Source of the DNA: Ostrinia nubilalis
Taxonomy: Eukaryota > Arthropoda > Insecta > Lepidoptera > Crambidae
Assembly: GCF_963855985.1 (NCBI RefSeq)
Contig: NC_087099.1
Coordinates: 11,314,001 to 11,378,000, forward strand
Length of the DNA stretch: 64,000 nucleotides
Direction: 5' to 3'
A program made the position numbers and the translations under genes. Positions within the stretch are counted from its first letter, which is position 1. Each line of letters begins with the position of its first letter. Positions 11,516-25,634 of the stretch are shown here, in pieces. The notes under the pieces are model-generated. The model was given only the letters and a program-made list of their open reading frames with translations, did no database searches and was not told the origin of the DNA.

Positions 11516-14500
11516 TTTATTCAAATCCAAGTATTTCGATGTAAAAGCTTATTGTCAGGACACATTTATCATAATTTTGCAATAAAATCAAGAACGTTGG
11601 ACAAAAATAGTTTCATTATGTGATAGGTATATACCTATGACGCGTTAACTGCATATGCAGTTAACGCCTTGATCTGATTGTACCTAATTATATTACTTTC
11701 GTTGATTGCTATTATTATGTGAAAAACTATTTTTTGTACTAAACTGCATTATTTGTATAATTAACAAAATAAATTGGCGCTCTGGGTGCATTTTTGCAAG
11801 TGCCGGCCGACCGGCGTGACCGACGGGATTATCTCGCGTGATAGATGAGGTGCGCCGCGCGACGCGGGACCGATAGTGATGTAACTAGCTACGGATACGA
11901 ATAGTCGAATATCGATGTTTTGTTTTAAACTACGAAAAAGTTTAAGTGGGAACTGGTAGAGTCATTTAAAACCAAAGTGTTTTTAATCTAATTTGAGTAT
12001 TTTTTAATGTAATTAGACCAGTTTTATAGTTTTCAGTTTCAGTTACACAGATCATAGGTCCTCTCCTCCAATATTTATGCTAAATTCATCTTCGGCCTTA
12101 ATCATCTCTTACCATACTTACTCGTAAGGTACCTACTGGCCAAAGCTTCTCCGTTGTTGTATTTTATATTTTTGAATAAAGAAAGACGCTTTCTAATTGA
12201 AACTTTTTCATCCATATATTGTCAGAGTATTCGTTGGTTACGAATATTCATTATTCGTATTTTCGGTTGCATCAGTCACATCACTACCGAGGACGCCTCT
12301 ATTAACGCGCCGCGGGACGCCGCTACCGTTCGAAATATTGATTGGCGGATAAATAATTACGTTTACTCATTGTGTTCCAGGAGTTTACTATGCTTTGATT
12401 GACTTACCATTAGCGCTTGTGTGGTCTAAGATAATGTTTGATCAAAACTTGGCTTATTGTTTGTATTGTCGTCTTTCGGCATCACTTCATTACCTACTCT
12501 ACATTTCAAACAGTAAGTAGCACAACATTTTCATGCTTAGCTCAGATTCTTTTATCTGAATATACTTTGGGAGTTACTATCTCCATGTTAAACTAATCAT
12601 TGAGGCTCGCCAATCTTCCTCGTACCTATGCTAGTATGTATGTGTGGATGTATGTTAGTATTTAGTAGTTTAATTAAAATAACAATTTATTTATTACTCC
12701 TGAACCTTACACCTACCCTTCCACAATGAGAACAGTGTCAACATGGATGTCAAGTGGGATTAAAACCTAAAAAGATCCCATTCAAACCTAACCAAACATC
12801 CCGAAATCATCCCGATCCGGGCAGGGTCGGTCACTGTATGACGTATGTAGTGGCGGGCCGCGTAATGCGCTCATTTGTTATGTTTGCGGAATGGCCTATT
12901 ACAGCGCCGACAGCCGACACAAAGACTGACAACGTTTTATTGTCGAGATTGCCTACAAATGGATCGCGTATATTTCACGTTCGGCCCTCGCTCCCCTGCT
13001 TCTTGCGAGTTTGGAAAGAAACTGCGTATCGGATTGAATTTATAAGCTCGGTGGGAAAGAATCGGGTTCACTTGTTTCTGAATATTTGCATTTGATTGTT
13101 GTTTGTTTTCGTTTTGTTGTACCATTTCTTTTTGATTAAAATCCAGGATAGGTACCTAAAAAATTAAGAGAACGTAAAAATTTCATACCTTTATTGCAAT
13201 CTCAAGCAACTAATGATTTCGCTACCATAGCCCACTGGCTCTACCTATTGTGAATCTAGCGAATAACCTCAACAATGCTCAAGGCAAGTGGAGCAGCAAT
13301 TACTCACCACAGCAGCCATGAAGGTCAACGTCCAACTCATTACGTCATCCGGAGCAGTGTCTCACCATCACACGACTCCCAAAAAACTGGTGCCGCTCTC
13401 TGATGGGCCGGGACCCGCCCCGGGCGCCGCCGCGACAGGAACAAATGACCCCCACGCATCATAATAAATAAAACAATTTGTTCATAATTAGATTTCGTGA
13501 ATTTAATTTTCATGCCAGTAATTGGTCGGTGGGCACAAAGCGCTGGCTCTCTATCAGTGATGGATGATCGAACGGCGCCTTCTTACTATTTACCTACGTT
13601 CGTTCCGCCGTAATTAGGGGTTCGGAAGTTTACTTTCATTACCGCTTATGAACCTATTACTGTTTCTAATATAGATTTCATTTGCCGTCTTTGTTCTTAT
13701 TGTTTCGACCGTGAGAATCGATTCTCGTTTACATGCCTATTTTTATAAGCCGTGCCCACAAAATAATTATAATTATCCGTATTTTCCTCAAGGAGGGGTT
13801 AAATAAAAGAAACGGAATGGAATAAATAAAGGAGGAAAACAAAAGACAAATCGGAAAACGCTTGCTTTTATGTACTGCCGAGCGCGCCGCGGTGCCGGCG
13901 TAAACTTTAAAAAATAAACGCAGAAAAAATCTTGAAAAGTCACGGACGCTTAACTTTCTTCCCCTGTTTTATTTTTCGTTCCCTCTTTTGCTTTTTGTAT
14001 CCCTCTCATACCCGTGGAGAATGATACGTTGCTCCCGCTCTTTTTAACTGATAAGTTACTTTTTTGAACTGCAGGAAAATCGAAGTCGTTCACTGGGCAA
14101 AATTAAAAGCTGGCACTCGCAGACATAAGTCATAAAACGAAAATATGGAGAGCGTTAATCAAATAATTCATTCTAGTGTTTTTGTTGCTTCGTTTTGTGG
14201 ATGTTTTTCGAAGTGATGGGATTACGCAAGATTTTTAACTTCTTTTGTTTTATTTTTTTTATACTAGACTTCTCAATTTTAATGACTTAACGAAATTTGG
14301 CTTTATTGAATTTGTATAATAGTAGTAGCAGCAAATTAAAGATGTTAGCTAACACAGGTGGCTGACTCTTTGTGTATCTCTTTTGAATAAAGGCTGTGAC
14401 ATAACTTTATATTACGCATTTGCTTTGTTTGTTGAATTACATGGTCAAACCTCTTCTTATTGAATACAATTATGTAATAGCGATATTTCTGATGATATAA

Positions 14501-17500
14501 CTTTTTTTCACTAGATCAGAGATTTGACTATGGTTTAAAGTTGCTATTACATTGTCAAACGAAAACAACAACAATAACTATTGGATAGGTAGAGACAGAG
14601 ATGGCACGGGACTATTCCCACCTCTCGTTCCCACCGCTGCAACTCATGTATAGCCAGGATCTACAGCTTGACCGTCAATAAAAAAACCCAACCAGTGAAG
14701 GTGACATTCCATACCGCTACCACAAATAACCGAGTGTAAGCCGGCCGGTTAAAAATGAAATTGATGAATTTTAATTTTTGTGGTGGGTGTGGGTGTTACT
14801 ATGTATAACATGTATGTATGTATTTACAAAAAAAAAGATTTATGTATGTATGTACCCGTTGTCTAGTACCCATTACAAGCTTTGCTTAGTTTGGGTCTAG
14901 AAACGTAGTTAAAATATCCAAGGAAGGAAAAAAGGATAGATTAGTTGCATTTATAACAACACCGTTACATTTATCTGTAACATTTTCCCTTCATCTTCTA
15001 CTTCGACGAACACCAACAAAAAGTTCCAACTTCACAAGACACATTCAAATGAGACAGACTACTCGGCCCAGAAGAACCGATGCACGTCGACATCACATTA
15101 ACACTACTCATTTTTGTTGCAAACTCGTCCTTATTACAACTGCATAAAATGCCACAGTGTTAAGCTTGATGTGCTCTCGTCTATACGTAATTTATCACGG
15201 ACTTTTAATATTGCGAAGTAAGGTTACGTCAGGTTTTTATTCGGCACAAATCGACGTGGGGGCGAATGTGCATACTCACTACGTTAGTGCGTCGGAAAAC
15301 TCAAAATGTTTAGTAGTAGAGATTTTTAACAACAAAATCCAAAATGCTTTATTTATACGAGTATGTCTATAAATAAACTTAGACTTTTACAAAATGTGTG
15401 AATGTCATAAACAAAAATTTTCAGTCACATTAAGTATTTTTTTTAAGTCGGTATAGAGGGCCACAATGAATACCTATTAGATAGTTACTTTTTTTTATTT
15501 TGCTTTTTTCTATTGTGCTGAATTCTAATTAAACGTTAGCAATGATGAATAAAAATTAAAACTCTTTTCTTCGCCACTGGTAAGTATAACGACTCTACAA
15601 TATTTTTTTATTTGAACTTCAACCACCATATGAATGAAATTAATGGATTATGTATTTTATTTTCATGTTATTTAAATAATATGATTTATTAATAGATGAA
15701 AATAATACAAAAACAGTTTGTCTGCGGACGGTACAATAGATGCAAGTAAGCGTCGTCAGCGCCCCCGCTGCACGCAAATTGCAATCTGAGAACGGTGCTC
15801 TTCCGGGCGCTAACTGTCGCGTGGCACACTCTCTACCAAAGAATAGTACAAACTTTAAAACAGAACAGAACAGAATATTATTTATTTGCATTTCATCACA
15901 ACAAAATTATACATTTCAGAAATCATAAAACAAGTTACTTTTTCATTAGAAACTATTTTTGCGACCCCTAATACTCAAGAAAAAGTCAATGAAATGTGTA
16001 TTTTTCTGTCAATCTAAAATTCAGAGATTCAAGATTTGACCCGAATTTGTAGACAGGTTCAATAAAAGCTTATAAGATACATACTTTTAAGTACATAAAG
16101 ATGATGACGATGAAATCGAAAATGTAATGCATTTCTTTGCACAACAGCTGATTTGATAAAAACTTGCTAACAGAGTGAGCGTTTATTTATTTTTTTAGGT
16201 TTACAACTTGTTCGCATGATATGTGATGACTACATAGCAGTTAATAATACAAAATCAACAGTAGTATCACTGTAAATTCTATACAATTTAAACATGTGAA
16301 CTCTACATCATTACGAATGTTTGCCTTTTGCATACACAAAGTTAATAATTATGTATGTAGCAGGTAATTATGTAAGTACACGTAATAATTACTTAATGAC
16401 GAACTAAATATAGAGGGTTACTAATAGGCTGTGCACTCGGACGATGATCGTCGTACACCGATGTTACAAAATCATATGATGATACAAAGATCATGTTATT
16501 TTTTTAAGTTGAATCTTTCTTGACAATGACATTGGTTAGATCCAGAGAAGAATACCTACCTAACAACAAAACTACAAAGTAACTAAAATATTTTTTATCT
16601 CTTCAATATTGAGAAAACGTTAAAAAGAGGTGATTTATTTTACAAAATAAGAATGTTTAGATTGCCTTTGATTGGTACATTGTTTTGTAGAATAATATTT
16701 CCATCTAGTTGTAGAGAAGGAAATGCTGAAAGCCCATAATGTAAATAATAGCCAGGCCCTTTACTTTAAACAAAAATTCTGGAAATGTCAGCATTTCACA
16801 TAGGGTAAAAAGCACAGAGTGTCCTGTCCTCTCTACATAGAAATGCGCAATCATCAACGGCCAGCACCGCCGCACAAATATGTAGAATCGAGATCGCCGG
16901 TGAAAGTCTTGCTTCAATCGCGCCGACAGAAGTAAAAACAGATTTGACTGTATAAGCAATCAAGCGGGAATCTAGAGAAACAAGTCATCTTAACTTTTCT
17001 TGTACGATTTTTCCTAATTGATTTTCTTTTGTTCGATTCGTGATAGAATCGAAAACTTTGTCAAAACCGTTATCTTTACAAATCTGATAGATAAATCATT
17101 CAGCTTATTACTTACGTTCATAGCAAACTGGGAACCATCCTAAAGTGATTGCCCAGCATAGAGGTATAAAAATCACGAATTCTAATAATGTTTCGAAGAA
17201 AAACTTTTTTATTTTTCATTTTCTTAATAGGTATACTCTTAGTACTTAGAATTTTAGATAGTAAATCCTTGTCAGATTCAGCTAAAATTGTACTTTGTCT
17301 TTTTGATGTTGAGAATAAATATTTTTCTTAGACTTGGCAATCGCTTTACACAATAGCGTTAACCCTATTACAAAATCGGCCTTTAGTTTACTAAATATTT
17401 GTAAACGCTTTAATTAATACCGCAGCAGCGTTTTGTTTCGTTGCGCAAAAACAGCAGAAACAAAACACGCCGGGTCGGGCCGTATTGACACCGATGACTT

Positions 17501-20500
17501 GCATTTGCGTCCCTACCCCGGAGGCGAGGGTTGAACGTCACACTTACGTCCTAATCTTGGTAAAGTGTGGGAATACCGCCCGTTTGCCGACAAATATTGA
17601 TACGTGGCATTTGATATGTTTGAACAGTTCATTGGTTGTTGAGGATTACTTTCGGTTTTATGAACGCGTTTGCGGTAGATTCGATGACATGTAAATTATG
17701 AGATAAACAAAAATTTTAAATTTTATTTTTATGATCCGAATTTGTGGCTTTTTCAAACATTCTTTATCTATTTGAAACTGATTTTCACGTAGTAGAACAT
17801 AATACAAAATGCGATCTTAATGCCATATTATGGCATTCTCCTCCATTTAACCTTAGGGCCAAACTGAAAATACTCATAGAGCAGGCGGTAAGCAGTAACA
17901 CAAGCAGTAAGCAGTAGTAAAGATTTACCGAACTACCTACTGTTTTTATAGGAGTCATCTGCATAAATATTATTCATTCAGGGGTTGATTTCACTTCTCA
18001 AATGCGAAGGTATTCTTGTTTAATTAGTTTTATTTTTACAAATATGGGAGTTATATTGAAAATAGGTACCCATTTGGGTATTAGCATTATGCGCATTTGC
18101 GCATAATGCTTCAAAGGGGTAGGTCATCCCTAAAACTGAGTCATATTTCTTGTTTAATTGTAAGTAAGTATAACATTAAAACCGACCCAAAGGACACTAA
18201 ATCGTGGGCAGTCCGCCGCACTCGAAAGTTCGCGAACGAGCCTCAAACTGTCGTCCTCGTAAACAAGTGGACAGCCCCGGAATATTCAGGAGAAAAGTTG
18301 AAGCCGATAGGCATGTGCCGAGGACATTTATCGATAAAATTCATTTAACAACAAGGGAAAATGGGAAACGTGACAAACTTTTTATAAGAATTATATTGTC
18401 ATGCGATGATGCGACTTATTCAATACGACTTATTCAAGTCAATCTGGACTAACATTAATTTGCTAACTACGGACATGGAAAGAGAAATGGCAATGGGAAA
18501 ATGGGATATAAGTAGGATGGCAAGTTAAGGTTGTGTCATGTGCTTGTTTTAGGTGGTTGTAAGTATCTGGGTACTTTTATGTATTGAATTAGTGTAACAT
18601 CATTATTTTAGTATGATTACTCAATCACAAATGTTAAAAAATGAGTGTTAGCCGCCAGTTTCGCATGCTCGAACACCTTGCTGTGAGACTTTTATGAGGA
18701 AAGCCAATACCTTAGTTGCACTACCGTGAAACTGGCAAATCCTCCAGGCTCCTCTTGAAAACAGAAAACAGTGCACCAATACACTTGAAAACAGTCAAAT
18801 TCACAACCAAAATCTTAAATTAAATGATTTAAAGTTTTTAATCTGCAACAACATCGACATTATCGACACGAGTGGTCCCATCCCATCCCTGCAACCCCGA
18901 CCGGCAACACTTGTATGTAACGGTCAGAGTTTGCTCGGACAGTACGTCACGATGCATTGTCCCCTTAATGAAGCCGCAAGTTTGCGATGCGATAAGTTAT
19001 CGCGTAAGCGCGCTTTGATGGCCGCCGACGCCACTTAATAGTTTGAACTTCCATCATTATAAACTGGTGCCACTTGATGCGGTGATCGCAGTTTGCGCTG
19101 ATAAATCGTTAGCGCAGTTTAAGCATTCGAGGCGTGCGTGCGTATAGTTTATAGGTTCAGTAAGAGTCCTGTTAGAAAGGTTACTTACTGTTTATTCTTA
19201 CTTTTTTATGGGTCGATGTGTTGATAGATTCCAAAAGAAAATACGATTGTTTATTTTTGATGTTAAAAAGTTTTGATGCGCTAATCTGAACAAGGCTACC
19301 TATTACGTTTCTGAATAAAAAAATACGTAGGTATATTACAAAATGATTCAATATTATACGTAGACACAAACCACTATTATTGTCATTCAAAGCAGTAATG
19401 CTGTTCTAAAATTAAACAAAGTATAATAATATAAATTGCTTCAATAAATACTTGCGTAGTTTTTCGTTCATAACAAAGTTCAGAAGTTACATGAATACAC
19501 ACAAAAATTACGTACAAAGACTTTCCTCACGCCACCATTTGGCCGTTAGCAAGGAAACTTCGCGCTACATTCATACGAAACCGATATGAATCCCATTATT
19601 TGCTACAATAAAAAGTTTTCCAGTAAGGGAAACACGCCCTACATATCGGAACAGCTGAGGAAAACTAACACAATAAAATACAAATGTTAAAAATAGTGTT
19701 TGTGGACGATGATAGAATAAGAATTGTTTTGGGTCTCGCGTGAAAGTGCTATTCCATTTTTCACATGACTGTGTACTTTGTTTAACAAAGAGAGGATCGG
19801 TTTGTTAATATGAGCAAAAATTTTCAGTATTGCAGTAATAAACGTGAGAATGAAAAAGTGAACTAACTTTAACTTTGACATTTAATGAAGTCGTGACTCG
19901 TGAATGATACAAGTACAGTGACCCTTATGTATCGTAATCTGCTCAACAATCTAATTTTAGTAATATTTCAAATTCTGTGCCACATGATAGACCAACAAAA
20001 AATGTCGACATATGTCGTACGTGACACGGGCGGTTGTCGCGTCATTCGTCGCCAGCACACATTGGCGGACGTTCCCAACGTGGCCAAACAAAACTTGTCA
20101 CGGCTGATGATTGCAATGATACTTCGAGCCTTCGATAGAACACGTGTTATATGATCAGAATTGCCCCAAACAAAAATAAATAGAGCTATTTCAAAATCAC
20201 TCAAGATATAATTGCGACTTTCAAGCAGTTGACATGTTGTGATCATTTTAAACGTTTGTTTCATGAAAATAAATATAGGTTTTCTTTTCGTCGGTTTGTA
20301 TTGGAAAATACTAAAATACTAAAGGTACAGGTATCGACACAATCTTTAGCATCGTTATAACATTTAATTCTAGATATTATAAGTAAACTAAATCCTCCTA
20401 CCCCAGCACATTTTAACTTTAAAATGATGATAAGCTGTAACAGCAACCAAGAACCTCCACCGATATCTACTGAAGTAAATATTAAGCGTTTTTCTTGATT

Positions 20501-20580
20501 GCACGCTTACTTACCTTAACATTTATTAAAGCATAGATGATGCACGTCAATCAACGCAAGAGTAAAATAATTAACTTTTA
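11516..20580. other. Non-coding DNA, probable pb intron
   Basis: No exon, tRNA or complete mobile element could be supported here. Visible features are a 26-bp perfect palindrome at 11642-11667, short GTAT-type simple repeats near 14810-14850, a GC-rich patch near 13400-13440, and a GC-rich island at about 18950-19130 that may be regulatory. The frames at 12754-13095 and 15157-15372 have no family resemblance. Confidence 0.45.
11642..11667. repeat. 26-bp perfect palindrome
   Basis: The two 13-base halves (first half GCGTTAACTGCAT) are exact reverse complements with no spacer. It includes two HpaI-like GTTAAC hexamers. Function is unknown; it lies 130 bp right of the LTR element. Confidence 0.85.
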
Positions 20581-20590
20581 AAAAAAATAA

Positions 20591-20995
20591 AACCGACTTC
20601 AAATGCGTGAACACAAAAAAATACTAAAAATTAAAAATATTGCGTATAAAAAAGTTCATCCCCAATTTTCCACCCTTGGGGGTGAAATATTTTCTTCAAA
20701 TTCGCATGAAACCACCCTTTTGATAATACCTATTCAACAAAAAAATAATCGTTCAAATTGATTTATAATCGGCGGAGATATTGCGTATAAAAAAGTTCAT
20801 CCCCAATTTTCCACCCTTGGGGGTTGTTTTTTCTATTATTAAATTTAAATGGGACCACCCTTGAGGTATTACCTATACGCCGAAAAAAGATTTGTTCAAA
20901 TCGGTTCATAATTGGCGGAGTTATCGCGTAACAAACATAGAAAAAAAAAAACATACGGGTCGAATTGAGAACCTCCTCCTTTTTTGAAGTCGGTT
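20591..20995. mobile_element. Small inverted-repeat element with internal duplication
   Basis: The ends are a perfect 13-bp inverted repeat (AACCGACTTCAAA on the left, its complement on the right). Inside, a segment of about 43 bp beginning TTGCGTATAAAAAAGTTC occurs twice, at about 20640 and 20781. No coding frame is present. This kind of AACCGACTTC-ended repeat is abundant in lepidopteran genomes as far as I recall; the superfamily is not clear from this copy. Confidence 0.65.
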
Positions 20996-20999
20996 GAAA

Positions 21000-23900
21000 A
21001 GAGAACCTATTTTAGCATACTACCATTCATTTGTTTCTGCTTGAAAAATCTGCCTTCCATCTTTACTCACCTTATCAAAACGGTAGATTAGACATACAAT
21101 ATCATAGGTATTCAAGTGACGAATCAGACAAATTAAAAACTAATATTATTTAAAAGCGTTAAATAATTTCTTATTAATATTTTACCACGCCACTGTCCAC
21201 GCCGCCCAAGCACTCCCACAGCCGCGTCAATCGCCACGTCCCCGAACTGGCACAAAAATAACTTTTTCAGATAAAACAACTCGTATCAAATATAGATCGC
21301 GTCATGACAAATGTCAAAGCTTTCAAATAACGCGGCGTTATTGTAGCAATGATGAAACAATTGCATCTAAAATTTTTACGTGGGAGTACAAACGGCACGT
21401 CGAATTTCATCATGTAGCTGTGATACTCGTAGATCCTTTTTTTTTCAACTGATGACTTGGCAACAATAGGTACAATAATTATACTAAACCTGAAATGAAA
21501 TAATTTTTTACATAATATTTTTATGGTATAAATAGGTGTTATATTTGCATGTGAAGCATTGTATCTCGTTCGTTTCAGCCAATTGACGTCCACTGCTGGA
21601 CAATGGCCGTAACCCATTCTCAATATTCTCTCATAAAAGTTTAAACAAAAGTTTTAAACATCTTGTTAAATATGCTACGAGCCTACGAGCTACGAAACGA
21701 GTCAGTGACTACGAAGTTCGTAGGGCCCGTAGTACTAGTAGAAGTCAAATACAGTACAATTCGTAAATAGGGCAGTTGTGAAACCAAATAACCCTTGACT
21801 ATTAAGAAATAAAAATCAACTTTTTCATATTTATCTCATTTTGGAAATACCGCTAACACCACAGAGTTTCCGCGTTTCTGACACAAAGACAGAAGGTAAA
21901 AAAATAGAAACATCGTTGCATACCGCGCTTGTATGGACTTCCGTTGCGTCCACGGTCGGGTTGTTTCTTTTAACCGTGTGAATGGAGCTAATGAGCGGCG
22001 CGGGCGCACAACGGGCGCGTCATTCATCATGGCCGCCTGTCAGCGACATCTATTGACAGCTTCGGTGCCACTGGAAGCGGCAGTGATGGACAAGAGAACG
22101 TTTGGAAATGAATTTATAAAGACAAGTAAAAGGTGAAGCTAAATTTAACTTTTGTAATAAAATTGAGACTTTTAATTTCAACTCAAGAGAAAGCTAGAAC
22201 TCGCTAGACTAAAGCTTAAGCAATAAATTCAAGTCTGCAAATAAATGATAAGGGTTTCTTACATAAGAAAATGTTTGAGCTTTAGAATCAAGTTTTGAGC
22301 GTCGTTTCAGAAAATGGACTGTGGGAGTCGCATCGTGTCAGCCGCCGTACTGCGAGATAGGCCGCGAAGAGGCCGCTTATATTTATAACCTCCGGCCGAG
22401 AGGTCCGAGAGGACCTAAAAGTAAGAATCTTCATAGTAAACCTTGATTAGCATAAACACATTTTTGTAGTTTACTTTAAAAATACAGTTTACAGTATGTT
22501 GAAACAAGAAATAAACATGTGCCAAAAGAAGATAATGTCCTTTTGTGAATTGTAACCTCAAGATTTACCACAACTCATGAAAGGTATGGTGATACGTCAA
22601 GTTTTGGAGAAACGAGGACAGCCACTCCGTGATTATGATAAATTTGACCTACCCACTTCGCGATTTAATAAAAACTACCGTCTTTAGCAACAGCTACTAT
22701 TCTGGCCGTCCACAATTGTGATAAGAATGTTAAAGAAAAATAAACCATTAAAATATCATCAGTCATCGGCGACCCCCGCGGTGGGTCAGCCGCGGTCAAG
22801 GAAAAAACCTTACAATATGAGCCGAATTCAAATGAAGAATGATTCATTTTGAAAATGGAATGACAGATTGAATGGAAGCTGAGACGGAGGCACAATGGCG
22901 GCGGCTACCGGCCACCGGACACGTGCTCCCACGCAGCGAAGAACGATATGATAGCGCATGAGAAAAAACTACGCCTTTGCGCCTAATCCTCCCGGAATGA
23001 CTATGCCGTTGATTTTTTACTGAACTTAAATTAATTATCATGCCGACTCTAGGTACCTTCAAATACAGTCAGGTGAAAACTAAAAGGAAAAAGTCCACTA
23101 TCCTATAAAAGTTTGAATAAAACAATAGACTACATTATAAAAGTAAAGGTGCCATATATCAAACTGCTACAAGTATTGTTGATCCTAACCCTCCTCACGG
23201 TTAGATAAATAAAAGATATGAGGCATAAAACAGACAGGTGGGGGATCCAAGCAGACTAGCGACAACCAAATGCCAAATAAAATGTGTTCGACATTCAGAC
23301 TTGTGACCTTATCTCTTAAAAATTGCAATTAAACTGGTACCCTCGGTCGTACCCGAGTCCCGAAAGAAGGAGCAATGAAATTAAAAATATGTCTTAAGGG
23401 CAATTAGCTTTAACTTTTACAGTAAGTGCCCTATCTACGGCTCCCCCGCACTTTTCAATTGTGGGGAAAGCTGCCCACTTTAGGTCGGAGTGAATTTTAT
23501 GAACTCGCAAAGAGTTTTGACTTTTGAACGAGTTAACTTACCGATGATAAACCTGCTTTAAATAATTACGTATTAAATTAAGATTCGTCATTTTTAATGG
23601 ATTTAATCGGCTTGAAGAAGAAAATAAGACTCAAATAAAAAGCATTTTGAAATCATTGTGAGTTAGGTGTACATAAACCTAGATATCTTAGGTATTATTA
23701 CATTTTGTAGCAAAAACGCTTTATAAAACCATTAAAAGATTACATTTACAGCAAATTAATTAATTACAAGCCTTGAAAAAGTTTCACGAAAACAAAAGAC
23801 GGCGGGTCTTCAGCGAAACTAGGTAAAAATTAAGAGAGCAACTCGGGGCCGCTTTGACGAAGTGTTTAACAATAAATTTCCATTTAAAAAGCCGCAAGCG

Positions 23901-25181
23901 GGGCGCGGGCCCCGGGGCCAGGAGGGGGGCAGCTTCCGCCGCTTTTTTCCTTCATTTCCTTGAGGCCGCGTGGCGGGGAAGACGCAGCGCCCGCCCCACC
24001 GTATGAATTAAAACGTTCGTTTGTTTTTTAGCAGACATACGCTGAATTGAGTTCCGCTTTTAGTTTTAATGTGAAAAGACCGATGACTTGTAATAATATA
24101 ACTGTATTTATCATTATTATCGAGCGGAAGCTGCTGGTAAATATTTTCTGTTTATGAGGAAACTTATTTTTCTTCTTTACTGATTAAGAAAAGAAAAACA
24201 TATTTTAAAATCTTAACAGAATAATAAATAATCTGTACATAATGAGAGTAATGCTTATTACCGGAAAAGGCTCTATTAACAAATAAGTTTATAGTATATC
24301 TTCTATTTGAATTCTTTGCCATGAAAAGCACATAAATAAAACCAAAAAATATGATAACTACTTGTAAGTTATATCTGCCCGAGTGATCTCGTGAGGGCGT
24401 GCTTCTCACTGCTTATTTCCTATCTTTATACGAAACAAGTTCACCGCGAATATCGGCTGGATAATAATTAAAAGAAGCGATAATGTCCCGTGGTGAAAAA
24501 CGACCGCACCATCCTTTTATTTGATAAATAAAATTTATTCCTGCGCCGCTTCCTTGACTTTTGTGGCTTGCGACTTTCTATAAGCGGTGGATTTGTTTTA
24601 GTATTTTTCTGTGTTGGTTCTTCTAGTCGTTGGGTATCCAAACTTTTAATTGTTAATAAATAAAGTTCTATTACCTTTGCTATAAAATAATTCTGACTTC
24701 TGAAGGTCTGAGTTACGAAGGTATGATGTAGTTACGAAATTCTTCAAGAAACATAAGATACCTAATGTACATTAAAATTTCAGAAGAAGATACCACAACT
24801 GCCAGACTGATTTTATGTTTGGCACGGGATAGTAAACATAGCATTAGAGACAACATTCAAAGATAAAGACCATTTCCTTGAGAAAAGTTGTTTAATAATT
24901 ATATTAGACCTTATGTACAACATGGAATACAATAAAGATATTGACTATTGACTATTAAATTAATACTTTGATTTACGTTAGCGTGAGCTTGCTCTACAGT
25001 AATTATATTATGCACACGTCACGTTCTCTAGCTAAACTTAATCTCAAACATTTCAACGCGACGCCAGTTTTTGCGACCCTCCTCCTCCGTTATCTGAAGT
25101 ACTGATTTGCATCCCACCTGTCTATAACCTGACGATGGATCTCGTTAACAAGTCCCTCCGAAGACCCCTCTACCTTCAACT
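21000..25181. other. Non-coding DNA, probable pb intron
   Basis: No exon could be supported. A short diverged match to the non-LTR tail seen at 52127 lies near 21578-21605. A GC-rich island lies at about 23880-24000, with a weaker one near 22310-22400. The remainder is AT-rich and unremarkable. Confidence 0.4.
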
Positions 25182-25634
25182 AGGGTTACCATGTAGTAAA
25201 TTATAGTTAAGTAGGTAAGTCTTAAGAAAATCTGACATTTGAGAAAATCCGGACAATGACCCAAAAAATTATGTTTTAAAATAATATTTTTATAATAAGC
25301 TATTCAATATGACGTATCTTCTAATAATTAATACAACGTAGGTAAAATATAAATATTAAAACTTATCAATAGAGATCTTCAGAGGGTAGCCGTACCTACT
25401 AGCCGTAGCCGTAGTCGTAGTATACGATACATAGCTTAAAAGCTAAGAGGTAATAAATGAGTACCTGTTTATCACATACCTACATTACAATGTACTGGTC
25501 AAAATCATATCCGTTGTCTAATAAAAATCAAATTACTCGTAAGTCGTAATTTTTTTTAAAGTAACTTTCCTAAGGTCTCCTTTCTCAAAAAGATGTAGCT
25601 TAAACTTTAAAAAATCTGGTAGAATGGTTACCCT
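25182..25634. mobile_element. Putative MITE with 11-bp terminal inverted repeats
   Basis: The ends are AGGGTTACCAT at 25182-25192 and its exact complement at 25624-25634. The interior is AT-rich and non-coding. I could not see an unambiguous target duplication, so the family is left open. Confidence 0.5.

Noticed and set aside
12754..13095. Open frame of 113 codons in the pb intron
   Set aside because: No similarity to any family I know and no flanking exon signals; composition changes along its length.
14600..14681. Short frame starting MARDYSHLSFPPLQLMYSQ
   Set aside because: Only 26 codons; the nucleotide phrases look like a dispersed lepidopteran repeat and no exon borders are present.
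17725..17745. Possible mir-10 fragment (GATCCGAATTTGTG), expected in Hox clusters
   Set aside because: Only part of the mature sequence matches and no precursor hairpin forms around it; mir-10 normally lies elsewhere in the cluster.
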